Positions 28,138 through 38,059 of a DNA stretch of 64,000 nt are shown piece by piece. The first letter of the stretch is position 1, and every line of letters begins with the position of its first letter. Origin of the DNA: Pseudeuparius sepicola (lineage: Eukaryota > Arthropoda > Insecta > Coleoptera > Anthribidae); contig OY987308.1 of NCBI GenBank assembly GCA_963920635.1, forward strand, positions 6,390,225-6,454,224, written 5' to 3'. A program made the position numbers and the translations under genes. A model generated the notes under the pieces. That model worked only from the letters and a program-made list of their open reading frames with translations. It did not search any database and had not been told where the DNA came from.

Positions 28138-29058
28138 TTATTTTGTTCTTATCCTCTGCAAAAGTTTAGTAGTTAATAATTCATCTCTTTGAATTTTTTC
28201 TTGTCGTTTTAATAACATTTTTTTCCGTTTCTCTAATTGAACCTGTTGTTTCTCTATTTGAATTAGTTCCCGGGTCAACTGTACATTATCTCTTTTAGAC
28301 TTAGAATTTGCTCTCCTCAAGAAGTTTGTCGTATTCATCAGATATTGGCTTACACTAATATCCTCTTTCATAACATCCACCTGAAACTCATCTCCTCTAT
28401 CATCCATTGGGTCAATAGTCTGACTCACCGACAGTAAACTGAGGTCATCGTCAGAGTCGTCATTGTCATTGTCATGTGTTTGGTCGTAGCAACTCGCCAA
28501 CACCTTGCCCTTTCCCTTGCCCTTTCCGTATCCCGAAGGACCAGGTTGTGGCTCCGCGACGACGGTAGTGGCAGCAGGGATACGTCGCAGACTAAGGGAT
28601 GGTCGTGTCCTGGGCGGCTTCGCGGGAGCGGCGTGACGCTGCTTCTGAGGCTGCAAAGCTTCTAGCGGACCTAGAAGACTCCGGCAACAACAGAGATGGG
28701 CTTCCAGCGATACTCCTGGTGAGCTTAGACGGTCCCGGTAGCAATAGGGCTGGGCTTTTGGTGGAGCACCTAGCGGAGCTGGAGGGACCCGGCGATGTGA
28801 CGTCAACGGAACTGACCGGGCTGTATGCTTGATCCGGACGCCACTGCGAGGCTTCCTGATCATTCATAATCTCCCCCAAATTCATTCCAGGCGGCTGTAA
28901 AATAAAATTATATTTCATATAACTGAAAAACTTCTACTTAAATACACTTTTTAGAAGCTCCTACTTCCTAAACTACTCTCATAAAACAAAAAAATTAAAA
29001 AAATACTTACAATCACTAATTGATCCAGGATGTTAATTTTGTTGTTTCCAAAATCCAT
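28138..29058 (-). pseudogene. Spliced Ser/Pro-rich gene with coiled-coil C-terminus, frame disrupted
   Basis: On the minus strand, ATG at 29058 opens a 48-nt first exon (MDFGNNKINILDQLVI) ending at a GTAAGT donor (29010). An acceptor TTTTACAG lies at 28902-28895, and the second exon continues in frame with PPGMNLGEIMNDQEAS. It is Ser/Pro/Ala-rich to a stop at 28592. A well-formed continuation exists only in another frame from about 28560 down: PQPGPSGYGKGKGKGK, an acidic stretch, then a Lys/Gln/Glu coiled coil to 28138. Either a frameshift or a second intron joins them. GC content is far above the surroundings, so a host origin is possible. No family recognised. Confidence 0.45.
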
Positions 29059-29211
29059 TGTGGTCACAGAGTACAAAAGCACAAAAACAAACGAAAACAC
29101 AATCACGCAAGCTCGCAGACACAAAGGTACAAGTCGTATAGGAGGTGATGTTCAATAAACACTGAAGAAATAAACAAATAGTGAATTATTATATTGAAAC
29201 AAACTGCATTG

Positions 29212-29396
29212 TCCACAATTTGTATAGGTAGGGGATTCCTTCCTATACAGCTTATTCTCAGAGTTCATCAACACAGGCGTAGAGTTACTTCCTGCAGTAT
29301 CCACAATTTGTATAGGTATACGATTGCATCCTGTGCTATATGATAACTGCTTACTCGCAGAGTTCATTAACACAGGCATAGGGTTACTTCCTGAGA
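29212..29396. repeat. Imperfect 88-bp tandem duplication
   Basis: TCCACAATTTGTATAGGTA begins at 29212 and again at 29300, and both copies end with AACACAGGC(G/A)TAG...TTACTTCCTG. It is noncoding, between the Ser/Pro-rich gene and the IAP gene. Confidence 0.7.
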
Positions 29397-29460
29397 ACTG
29401 ATGAGTCTACAAAAGAGAATGCAATCTTGCATTCACACGAACAATAGAACCATGAAGTAT

Positions 29461-29676
29461 GATACCGGAAACGTGTAATCCGACACTGGAGTATCAAATT
29501 ACATTCGATTGAAACCCGACACCCGAAACGTGTAATCTGCCACTGGGATATCAAATTACATTCGATTGAAACCCGACACCGGAAACATGTAATCTGACAC
29601 CGGTGTATCAAATTACATTCGATTGAAATCCGACACCGGAAACGTGTAATCTGACACTGGGATATCAAATTACATA
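29461..29676. repeat. 57-bp minisatellite, four units
   Basis: Units start at 29461, 29518, 29575 and 29632, each with GA(C/T)AC(C/A)CGGAAACGTGTAATC and ATCAAATTACATTCGATTG. The period is a multiple of three, so a long open frame with 19-residue repeats exists on the minus strand, but there is no other sign of a gene. Confidence 0.8.
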
Positions 29677-29808
29677 GCTTTAATTTCCCCTGGGTTGATC
29701 ACGAGTACAAATTGATCTTTTATTTTTGATAAAACCCCCAGAGCGAAGCTTCGAAAATTTATTTTTATACTACATTACAGATTAAAATAACACACATATA
29801 TATTATAT

Positions 29809-30336
29809 TTACGGTAGAAATGCTCGCACCCTATTGGTTACAATTTGTCTACACAACGGACATGTTTCTATCGATGGTGAACACTTCATACAAAATACTA
29901 GATGTCCACAAGGTATCATCGGGATTTCTATATTATTTTCGTAACAGATTTTACATAACATGTTACTCATATACTCAGTTTCTGGAGTAGGTTTGGTGAT
30001 ATATACATTTTCTGGAGCAGGCTTAGAGAAAAAACTTTCATCTTCTGTAACGGCATTAGGACGAATTTCGATACCGTAAACTTCACTATCTCCACGATTT
30101 GTGATAAATGGACAATTCGGACTCCAACTTCTGTGGTCTTGCATAGGGTCATCATCAACCTTCCATTGGTAACCCTCGATGAAGCAATAGGGACATTGTA
30201 CTGTATCATCGGAGCTCGTATAAAAAAAGCCTGCCTCCGCCAGGTTTCTCGTTGCCTTAAACACATGCTCTTGCGGCCAATTTTCGAACGATTTTAGTCT
30301 ATTATCAAATTTTTTATATTCCGAAATTAATTCCAT
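29809..30336 (-). CDS. iap: Inhibitor of apoptosis: single BIR plus C-terminal RING
   Basis: A 175-residue protein. The BIR domain (about 20-75) reads RNLAEAGFFYTSSDDTVQCPYC...DDPMQDHRSWSPNCPF, with the zinc ligands C-x2-C, H and C in place. The RING finger (about 132-168) has CKICYENN, PCGHLVFCMKC and CPLCR. The protein would bind caspases or their activators through BIR and act as an E3 ubiquitin ligase through RING. The single-BIR layout is shorter than the two-BIR IAPs of insects and baculoviruses. It lies within the viral element between repeats and the replication genes. Intact; probably a captured host or viral gene. Confidence 0.85.
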   Translation of the reverse strand: MELISEYKKFDNRLKSFENWPQEHVFKATRNLAEAGFFYTSSDDTVQCPYCFIEGYQWKVDDDPMQDHRSWSPNCPFITNRGDSEVYGIEIRPNAVTEDESFFSKPAPENVYITKPTPETEYMSNMLCKICYENNIEIPMIPCGHLVFCMKCSPSIETCPLCRQIVTNRVRAFLP

Positions 30337-30815
30337 TTCTGTACGTAAGAAACCAACTGCTAGATTTTTATGTCTATTATATCAATTTATATCAAAATCG
30401 AAGAGTGGGGACTTAAAATGACCTGAAATAACCTTGACCGTATTTTGAAAACGGATTAATATTCTATAGAAATTCCATAAAGTTGACGATGCTCTAAATC
30501 TGTTAATCAAGCAGAATATATTTTACGTTGTAAGGGGGAATTGACTAAAAAGGTATGAATTTAGATGGATATCATTCAGTTAACCAATAAAATGAATTCA
30601 GCACTACAGAAGGAATGAAGAGACGAAGTCATGGAAGCAGGACGAGGAAAATAATAAAGCAGCAATAGAAATGGAGAAGAAGAAAGTAAAGCAGGGTTAC
30701 TGGGACGCATGGGGGAACGACGATGAACCAACAAACATGAGTTCAGTACTGCAGCGATAATGGAAGAGACGTGGTTATGGAAGCAAGACGAGGATAATAA
30801 TAAAAAATAATAGAA
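30337..30815. other. Region upstream of IAP with a tandem duplication
   Basis: TATAAATTGATATAATA-type promoter sequence for the IAP gene lies at about 30370-30390 (minus strand). From 30594 to 30735 a segment (AGAGACG...GGAAGCAGGACGAGGA, AATGGAGAAG, GGGTTACTGGGACGCATGGGG) is repeated with changes at 30741-30860, where it leads into the small ORF at 30816. Confidence 0.45.
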
Positions 30816-31034
30816 ATGGAGAAGGAAAAGGAAGAGCAGGATTACTGGAATGCATGGGGAAAAGATGGTGAAACAATGTATCGACCACAACTCGATGAAA
30901 AAAATATAATAAGGTTTCCTGCAAAAAGAAGTAAGAGTGAAAAAAGGGCCTTTCGTGATCGTGAACGTGTTCGAATGGCAAAGTTCGTTGATAGTAAATA
31001 TCATAACAATAAAAATATTGTTTTTTTTAATTAA
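30816..31034 (+). CDS. Small charged ORF with YWNAWG motif
   Basis: A 72-residue ATG frame: an acidic/basic start (MEKEKEEQDYWNAWGKDGETMYRPQLDE), then a basic stretch (FPAKRSKSEKRAFRDRERVRMAKFVDS). An upstream tandem copy at 30670-30735 reads MEKKKVKQGYWDAWGNDDE, so the segment was duplicated and the first copy degenerated. A helix followed by YW-x-AWG-x-x-G is something I recall in small proteins of related elements, without a function. Low certainty. Confidence 0.35.
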   Translation: MEKEKEEQDYWNAWGKDGETMYRPQLDEKNIIRFPAKRSKSEKRAFRDRERVRMAKFVDSKYHNNKNIVFFN

Positions 31035-31738
31035 TAAATGATCTATGCAAACTTAATTCTAACATTTTTATTTTACTCCCTTTTACCCATTTACAAATAA
31101 AATAACCAAGTTTAAATAAAGTTGTAAAAATAATGTGAAGAATGCAACAGCTCACTAGTTGTAAAACACATAAAAGATAATATTACCTACCGATATATTA
31201 TTAATATATGTTTATTCACCATCATACTAACAAAAAACATATAATAAAACAAAAGTATTCAGAACAAATAAACAGGATAAGCATAAAAATTTGTTTGATT
31301 CACTCGTTACCAAAAATAATAATTATAATAATCATGATATTCTCAAATTTGAATTAATCATAGTTAGCAATAATTACTAACAATAGGTGAGACAGTCAAA
31401 TATTTTTAATTGAAATTTAGTATGCACAAATAAGGTTTCAAAAGTTTTATAATCAATTATATCATTAATCATTTACTAATTATGTTTATCGCATTAAAAT
31501 TCTCATTTCAAATTCATTGTATATTTTTTAGATGATAAGGTAAATTAAAATAGGTACTTTCATTTATTTTTTTATTATAATTTTTGCATTAACAATAATC
31601 CTTAATCTAATTTAATATTATCAACTTTCTTATTTAATTCATATAATATAATTTCAAATTTTAATTCTTGTAAAGATTTTATATACATTTCTAATTTTCT
31701 TCTATAGTAGAGTCTATTCGACCTCCTTTTGGATTCCG
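31035..31738. other. AT-rich intergenic stretch, nothing recognised
   Basis: About 700 bp with very low GC, no long frame and no clear repeat. Both neighbours point away or end here. Confidence 0.5.
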
Positions 31739-32056
31739 TTAGAGTAATTCGTAAGATGAAAATTCTATGTTGGTTGTTCTACCTGGTGCTGGTCCAAGAC
31801 TTGCCAAAAAAAATGTTTCTCCACTTTCGATCTTCTTGTTTATTTCTGCGATACGTTGGGGGGTAAATTCTTCAGTAAATCTACGTGGTAACAAAGTACG
31901 GAACTCCAACAATTCTACTAACACTTTCTCTCCAAACCTTGTATGGATTTTACTAAAAGATGATATTCTATACTTTTCTCCAATTTCCATATCTCGCACA
32001 CTTACGAACTTCTTCACTAATAAATTCTTGTTTAAATAACTTAGGAATGAGTTCAT
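31739..32056 (-). CDS. Small conserved Maverick protein, OB-like, right copy
   Basis: The probable start is the ATG at 32056 (MNSFLSYLNKNLL); an in-frame ATG at 32119 would add 21 hydrophobic residues. The core GEKYRISSFSKIHTRFGEKVLVELLEFRTLLPRRFT aligns with the protein at 22673 (KIYSGKLVKTKFGECVLLEL...FLPQRVT). It is followed by a helix (PQRIAEINKKIESG) and TFFLASLGPAPGR. Same fold guess: OB-like, possibly binding single-stranded DNA. It is divergent from the DNA polymerase gene with under 140 bp between starts, so a shared bidirectional promoter is likely. Intact. Confidence 0.65.
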   Translation of the reverse strand: MNSFLSYLNKNLLVKKFVSVRDMEIGEKYRISSFSKIHTRFGEKVLVELLEFRTLLPRRFTEEFTPQRIAEINKKIESGETFFLASLGPAPGRTTNIEFSSYELL

Positions 32057-32194
32057 GTTTTTAATAAGTATAGTGTTCAACAATAGTGGCATACTAATAA
32101 ATTTCAGAAACACCGTCACTGAATTTATAGTACCGCAAATAGGTGGCGTTTACATTTCCGAGAGATATACATCACGGTATAGATCAACTTAGAA

Positions 32195-35100
32195 ATGTCT
32201 GACGAAGCTTCTGACGTGAGTGACAACATTATCAACGTTTGTGAAAAAGGGTTTAGACTTTTTCGAAGAAATACAAATCAACGAACTATAGAGTATTGGA
32301 AAAAGATAATAAACGCAAACATTAAGTTAATTCGTAGGGCATTAAAGAAGAAAATTTACAATCATGGTACCTTAATAAAATTGGAGACAAATTTAGGACA
32401 TCTAATTAGGTTCAGAACTTATTTGAAAGCATATAGACACGAGGGGGCAGGTAAAGGTAGGATAGAAAATAGAAATGACCGGGTAAAATGGGAGGATACA
32501 AAATCGGTGTTTCAAAGTCGCATTCGCTCAGCCATTATAGTAAACTTAAAACACAAAGATATCCTACAATTTTTTAATGATGCTTTTTTCTTATTCAAAA
32601 ACCGTATCAGCAGAATCCTAAAAACTCTTAGAATTATTAAAGTTAACACAGTGTTTTGTGGTGAATTTATTAAAAAAATAGGAGAAGATGAAGTGTTAGA
32701 AAATAAATATTTTAATACGAAAAACGAAATAATTGATCAAAGTACAGAGCTTAAAAAATGGTTTCAAAACTGTGTTATAGATAAAATCTTAAACAAACTA
32801 GAATCTTTTCAGGAAAGAGATTCCGGTTGGGCTTTACATAAAATTTTGAGCTTGGAAATCAATATCAACAAAATTGAAGTAGGAAACGGTGGTAAGTCTT
32901 ATATTAAGCTTCCGGAATCCATAGCAGCTAAGCGAGCGTGCGTAAATGTTAAAAATAATGATGATCTTTGTTTCTTATGGGCTGTAGTTTCCACTCTATA
33001 CACCCCTCATGGAAAAAAGGTACCGTCCCGCACTTCTTCATATCCACACCCTTCGACGGTATTAAATTTAAGGGGCTTGAAATTTCCCTTAACTTTAAAT
33101 CAAATTCCAAAATTTGAAAAATTAAATAATATATCTGTAAATGTGTACATATTAGATCTACTAAAACACGATCAGTCTGCAACGTTTATTACTTCACCTG
33201 GGCGAATTACAAAAAGTAAAATGCAAAAACATGTAAATCTCCTTTTAATTCAAGATAAATATTTTCCAAAAATTAATGATCATGAAGCTGTTCCTATCGA
33301 TGAGTCAATAGTAGACATTCACTACCATTATTGTTGGATTAAAGATTTATCTAGGTTGATTTCAAGGCAAACAAATAAACATAAAGGTAAAATGTTTATA
33401 TGTGACAGGTGTCTTAATTATTATTCTTCTCAAGAAAAGCTCGACGAACATATAAGCTACTGTCAAGATATAAATAATTGTAAAATATCCTTCCCTAAAG
33501 GTAAATATATCGAGTTCAAAAATTATGTTCATAGAGAAAAAGTACCCTTTGTTATTTTATCGGATTTTGAATCCATTCTGAAACCCTACAATGACCCACA
33601 AATAATGACTAAAACAGCTAGATATCAAAAACATGAAGCTTTTAGTGCTGAATATTATTTTAAATGTAGTTACGATAACACATTATCTTTTTACAAAAGT
33701 TACCGCGGAGCTGATTGTATGACTTGGTTTGCAGATCAGCTAGATGAAATTGCAAATTTAGTTTCATCGAAATTAAAAAACATCGAACCGATGAAAGAAG
33801 CTGTCAATCTAAAAGAATCAACACCGACATGTCATATTTGTGAAAGATAATTTAACCCTATTGATATAATTGTACGTGATCATTGTCATCTAACATCTCA
33901 TTTCAGAGGTTATGCGCACCAATCATGTAATTTAAATTATAGAAATTCATTTGTAGTACCGATTGTATTTCATAATCTCAGTGGGTACGACAGTCATTTT
34001 ATTATTAGAGATCTATCTAAAAGACACAACACAACTTTGCTTCCAATTAATAAGGAAAAATACATTAGTTTTACTATTTTTAATAATAACACAAACGTCA
34101 AATTTCGATTCATTGACTCGTTTAGATTCTTAGGTTTCTCCCTAGACACCCTAGCCTCGTCTCTCAATAGTGAAGACTTTGTTAATACTCGTAAAGAATT
34201 TTGTGGTATATCTCAAGATAGATTTAAACTGCTAACCAAGAAAGGTGTATTTTGCTATGATTACATCGATAACTTAGATAAATTGACTGAAAATTCTTTA
34301 CCTTCCATAGAACAGTTTTATAATAAATTAAATGATATTGGGATCGATGAAGATGCTTATAGACATGCTCAATTAGTTTGGGACACATTTGAAATACAAA
34401 ATTTAGGACTGACATCATGTTACTTACAGATATTTTTGAAAATTTCAGAAATAACTGTCTAAAAAATTATGGTTTAGATCCAGCTTGGTACTATACTCTC
34501 CCAGGTTTTACCTGGGATTGCATGCTTAAATGTACAGGTTGTAAGTTAGAAACCTTTCAAGATATCGATATTTTCATGTTTTTCGAAAAGGGTATACGGG
34601 GTGGTATAAGTCAGTGCTGCAATCGATTTTCACAAGCGAATAATAAATATATGAATAACTATGATCCTAGTGAACCTTCCAAGTACTTATTATACCTAGA
34701 TGTTAACAACTTGTACTTTTGGGCGATGTGTAAACACCTTCCTTACGGTGGGTTTCAATGGGTAGATACAACTATTGACGTTACCACTATTCCAGATGAT
34801 GCTCGCGAGGGATATATTTTAGAGGTTGATTTAGACTACCCTGAATACTTACATGATTTGCATAGAGATTTACCTTTTTGTGCCGAACATGGTGTACCGC
34901 CAAATTCAAAATTATCTAAACTTATGGCAACCCTATATCCGAAAGAAAAATATGTCATACATATCTCTGCGAAATGGTTTAGTCTTAAATAAAATTTATA
35001 GGGTTTTGAAATTTGAACAGGCTGCATGGTTAGCACCTTATATTAAATTTAATACACAGTTAAGAGCAAAGGCAACATTTGATTTTGAAAAAACTATAAT

Positions 35101-35906
35101 TAAACTGATGAATAACGCAGTTTACGGAAAGACTATGGAAAATATTCGAAAGCATAGAATCGTTAAATTAGTTAGGAAATGGAATGGGAGATACGGAGCA
35201 AAGAATCTAATTGCTAGCCCAGTTTTTAAAAGCAGATTAATATTTGATGAAGACTTAATAGCTATTGAACTAAATAAAACTGAAATAGTATTTAATAAGC
35301 CTTTGTATATAGGTATGGCAATTCTCGATATTTATAAAACTTGTGTATACGAATTTCATTATGATTATATGCTTCCAAAATTTTCATCGGAAACTTGTAA
35401 ACTACTTTATACAGATACGGATAGTTTGATTTACGAAGTAAAATGTAACGATGTCTATGGTGAGACTATCAAAAGTGATTTACATCGTTTTGATACCAGC
35501 GACTACCCAATTGACAATAGATATAATATTCCACTAACAAATAAGAGTGCCAGGCTTGATGAAAGACGAACTTAATGGTACTGTTATGACTCATTTCGTT
35601 GGTCTCAGATCTAAAATGTATACGTATTTGATTGAGGGGGAGAAAAAATGTGTTAAAAAATCAAAAGGAATTAAACATAGTGTTATTAAAAATCATATAA
35701 CATTTGATGATTATGTGAATTGTTTATTTAAGAAGAAGGAAAAGACTGCCACCCAATGCTCTATCCGTTCGTTTGCTCACAACGTGTTTAGCATAAAACA
35801 AACTAAGATTGCTCTCAGCCCTTTTGACGATAAACGATATTTGGTAAATAATGTTGTCACTCTACCTTGGGGTCATAAAGATATAATGGATGCTGTACCA
35901 GTATAG
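32195..35906 (+). pseudogene. polB: Protein-primed DNA polymerase B, broken by one stop and three frameshifts
   Basis: The gene starts at ATG 32195. The N-terminal half includes the conserved ACVNVKNNDDLCFLWAVVS segment (about 250) and a Cys/His finger (CDRCLNYYSSQEKLDEHISYC). The exonuclease begins with VILSDFESI. The polymerase palm has YLDVNNLYFWAM (motif A), KLMNNAVYGK (motif B, about 35103-35132) and YTDTDSL (motif C, about 35411). A TAA at 33848-33850 interrupts an otherwise continuous frame. A small deletion with frameshift lies near 34410, a second shift near 34960 and a third near 35550. The enzyme would copy the linear genome from a terminal protein. Not functional as it stands. Confidence 0.9.
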
Positions 35907-35993
35907 ATTTCACATGTACTTATGATATATGTAATGTATTTATTTAGGTAAGAATAAATAAAAGTCATATTAACTTTAATATTGTTTTATTTC

Positions 35994-36677
35994 TTAAACC
36001 CTTCTTCTATACAAATCCGTTAAAACAAATTCTTTATCAAAAGAGAGAAGCTCGAATATACAATATGTTTCAATACTAAACGATAAGTTACATACAGACA
36101 TTACAATATCTACAGGATCCATAACATAATTACATTTTCTTAGCAACTTATTAACTTGATCTAAAATATTATGATAATGTTCAAGATAGTTACATTTTAG
36201 CAATAAGTTGATCTTTAAACTAATACTCTCGTCAATGGTGAGTAGCTCCAATACTTCGTTTTCGGTGAAATAATGACAGTCATCATTCTTACAGAGTATA
36301 ACCATCTTGAGGTTGTTAAAACCCAGCATTGTTCTCAATTCCAGGTTGGAGCCGAACTTCATTGATGACTGTGCAATATCAGGATTAAAGAGATATTGTT
36401 CTGCGAGTTTATTTAATTGTAGTATAAACTCATTCCATTCAAAGCGGTCCATAGAAATCATACCTTGTGTTAGTTCATGTACAATTTTGACTGCTGGTCG
36501 GAAGAAGCGTACGGGACTCAACCCACAATGAACCGTAAACAAATTCTCTGGTTTTATCACAAATCGTGTACTTAAGAGCATGTGCTTTTCATTTCGAATA
36601 GCCTCTTCATAAAGCTCTAGGATTCGATTAATTTCATTGTTTTCTTCACTTCTTGTGCTGTATCCAGAGTCACTCAT
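35994..36677 (-). CDS. Uncharacterised viral-element protein, 227 residues
   Basis: The protein starts MSDSGYSTRSEENNEINR and has a conserved-looking block FVIKPENLFTVHCGLSPVRFFRPAVKIVHELT...MISMDRFEWNEFILQLNKL near 40-95. The rest is helical with several Cys. The pattern V-K-I-x-H...-I-S-(M/L)-x-x-x-E-W resembles the core of PC4-like single-stranded DNA-binding domains, but the likeness is short and I would not assign it. It lies between polymerase and integrase, convergent with the polymerase. Intact. Confidence 0.45.
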   Translation of the reverse strand: MSDSGYSTRSEENNEINRILELYEEAIRNEKHMLLSTRFVIKPENLFTVHCGLSPVRFFRPAVKIVHELTQGMISMDRFEWNEFILQLNKLAEQYLFNPDIAQSSMKFGSNLELRTMLGFNNLKMVILCKNDDCHYFTENEVLELLTIDESISLKINLLLKCNYLEHYHNILDQVNKLLRKCNYVMDPVDIVMSVCNLSFSIETYCIFELLSFDKEFVLTDLYRRRV

Positions 36678-36707
36678 CTTCGAATTTTGATTTACACAAC
36701 CAACAAC

Positions 36708-37649
36708 TCACAGAACGTTTGTGGCACTTATCCATGAGTCGTGTGTTTTATCTAGACCAAGCCAGCGCACCAACACTTTTCCCCCCCTCCTACGTAGTAC
36801 CCTCTCTACTAAGTAAATATCTGGATCTGCCGTTTTTTTTAATTCCTCTGTATAGAATCCTCCTTTTATAATATTTCCTCTTACATCTTCGAGTACATAT
36901 GTTACCGGATTAGTTATTTGTATTTTAATAATTTTAAAGACTTCTGTCGTCCAGTTAGGAATATAATCCTTTTCAAAAATATGTTTAGCTTTACTAATTC
37001 TCACCATATCACCCACATTAAATTTTGGTTTGCTAAAAATCTTTAAGTGACTATAAACAGTTTTAAGTAAATGACTTTCGGTACTCTTATTTACATTCTT
37101 AGGCTTCATATGTATAGTACGATGTCTCCTATTATTATATTCGTCGACTATTGAAAGTAACATATCAATCCATTTATATTTACCATTCAAACTAAAATAT
37201 TTGAACATTTGCTCTTTCAGGGTGCGTATAACCCTCTCCACAATTGCAGCTTTTTTAATACTAAATGAACTATAATGATTTATATTAAATTGTTTCATGA
37301 GTTTCTTAAAATGCGTATTGTAAAATTCCTTTCCTAGGTCAGTTTGTAGATTTCGAGGTTGTCGTTTGTGAGATCTTTTCAGAATATTTGTAAAAGCTTT
37401 CGTAACCTCTTCCCCAGACTTTGATTTCAGCGGTTCGCACCAAACGTATTTTGAAAAACAATCAATTACTATCAATATGAATTTAAAATTTTTATTAACT
37501 GTCGCATACTGATCCATTTGCGCAAGATCAGCTTGCCAGAGATCGTCTAATCCTTTGATAATAGTTCGCCGGCGAGAATAATTTTTTCTAGCCGGTGTAT
37601 GTAGTTCCTTAACCAACTTAATTTTTTCTTTACTGTGCTGTGTTTTCAT
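36708..37649 (-). CDS. Retrovirus-type integrase with C-terminal chromodomain
   Basis: A 313-residue protein. The rve core has the first Asp in LWQADLAQMD (about 38), the second in LQTDLGKEF (about 104) and the Glu in AIVERVIRTLK (about 138). A DNA-binding SH3-like region (FNVGDMVRISK) follows. The chromodomain at about 280-313 reads YLVERVLRRRGGKVLVRWLGL...HDSWI. It would insert the linear viral DNA into host chromatin, with the chromodomain reading histone marks. All catalytic residues are present and the frame is open. Maverick/adintovirus integrases have this architecture. Confidence 0.9.
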   Translation of the reverse strand: MKTQHSKEKIKLVKELHTPARKNYSRRRTIIKGLDDLWQADLAQMDQYATVNKNFKFILIVIDCFSKYVWCEPLKSKSGEEVTKAFTNILKRSHKRQPRNLQTDLGKEFYNTHFKKLMKQFNINHYSSFSIKKAAIVERVIRTLKEQMFKYFSLNGKYKWIDMLLSIVDEYNNRRHRTIHMKPKNVNKSTESHLLKTVYSHLKIFSKPKFNVGDMVRISKAKHIFEKDYIPNWTTEVFKIIKIQITNPVTYVLEDVRGNIIKGGFYTEELKKTADPDIYLVERVLRRRGGKVLVRWLGLDKTHDSWISATNVL

Positions 37650-37700
37650 TATTATATTTGTAAAATGGTTTTAGATTATCAATTTTATTCGATAGTTCCA

Positions 37701-38018
37701 CTATCTTTTTATCTTTCTCTTCGATACACAATTGAGTGTATTTTCATGTACCGTTGCAGTAGTTATTTTATGTAACTGTCTGTGAATATAATCGAAAATT
37801 TTGGTTCTTATTTCATTAACAGTTTGATCAACATATCGCTTGTTTGTTGCGTCACTATTTTCGTTTGGAGTTTGAAGATTACTAATCTTCAAATTCTTTA
37901 CATCTATATTACCATTCGGAGTAAACTCGAAAATAGTGTTACTTGTATGGATCGATGAAGATAAATGTGATGAATAAATTTTAGAATTAGAATATTGTCC
38001 AAACTTATTGACACTCAT
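37701..38018 (-). CDS. Fibre-like protein with tail-fibre type motif
   Basis: A 105-residue protein. After an N-terminal MSVNKFGQYSNSKIYSS, it has IDVKNLKISNLQTPNENS and then DATNKRYVDQTV. The combination I-x-N-(V/L)-x-x-P-x-x-x-x-D-A-x-N-K-x-Y-V-D is typical of trimeric tail-fibre and attachment proteins of phages and of fibre-like proteins in Mavericks. A short heptad-like helix (VNEIRTKIFDYIHRQL) follows. Probably a trimeric attachment fibre stalk. It shares the strand of the integrase and ATPase genes. Short compared with complete fibres. Confidence 0.6.
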   Translation of the reverse strand: MSVNKFGQYSNSKIYSSHLSSSIHTSNTIFEFTPNGNIDVKNLKISNLQTPNENSDATNKRYVDQTVNEIRTKIFDYIHRQLHKITTATVHENTLNCVSKRKIKR

Positions 38019-38059
38019 AGTGGATATGATGATAATTTTAGCTCGCCCTTATATTTATA

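Noticed and set aside
28592..28832. Plus-strand frames opposite the Ser/Pro-rich gene
   Set aside because: GC-rich antisense shadows; splice signals and the coiled-coil continuation support the minus strand only.
29384..29668. Open frame on the minus strand with 19-residue Cys/Arg repeats
   Set aside because: It is the 57-bp minisatellite read in a stop-free frame. There is no start context, promoter or conservation sign.
29461..29676. CRISPR-like array
   Set aside because: The units are contiguous 57-bp minisatellite repeats without spacers, and the DNA is eukaryotic.
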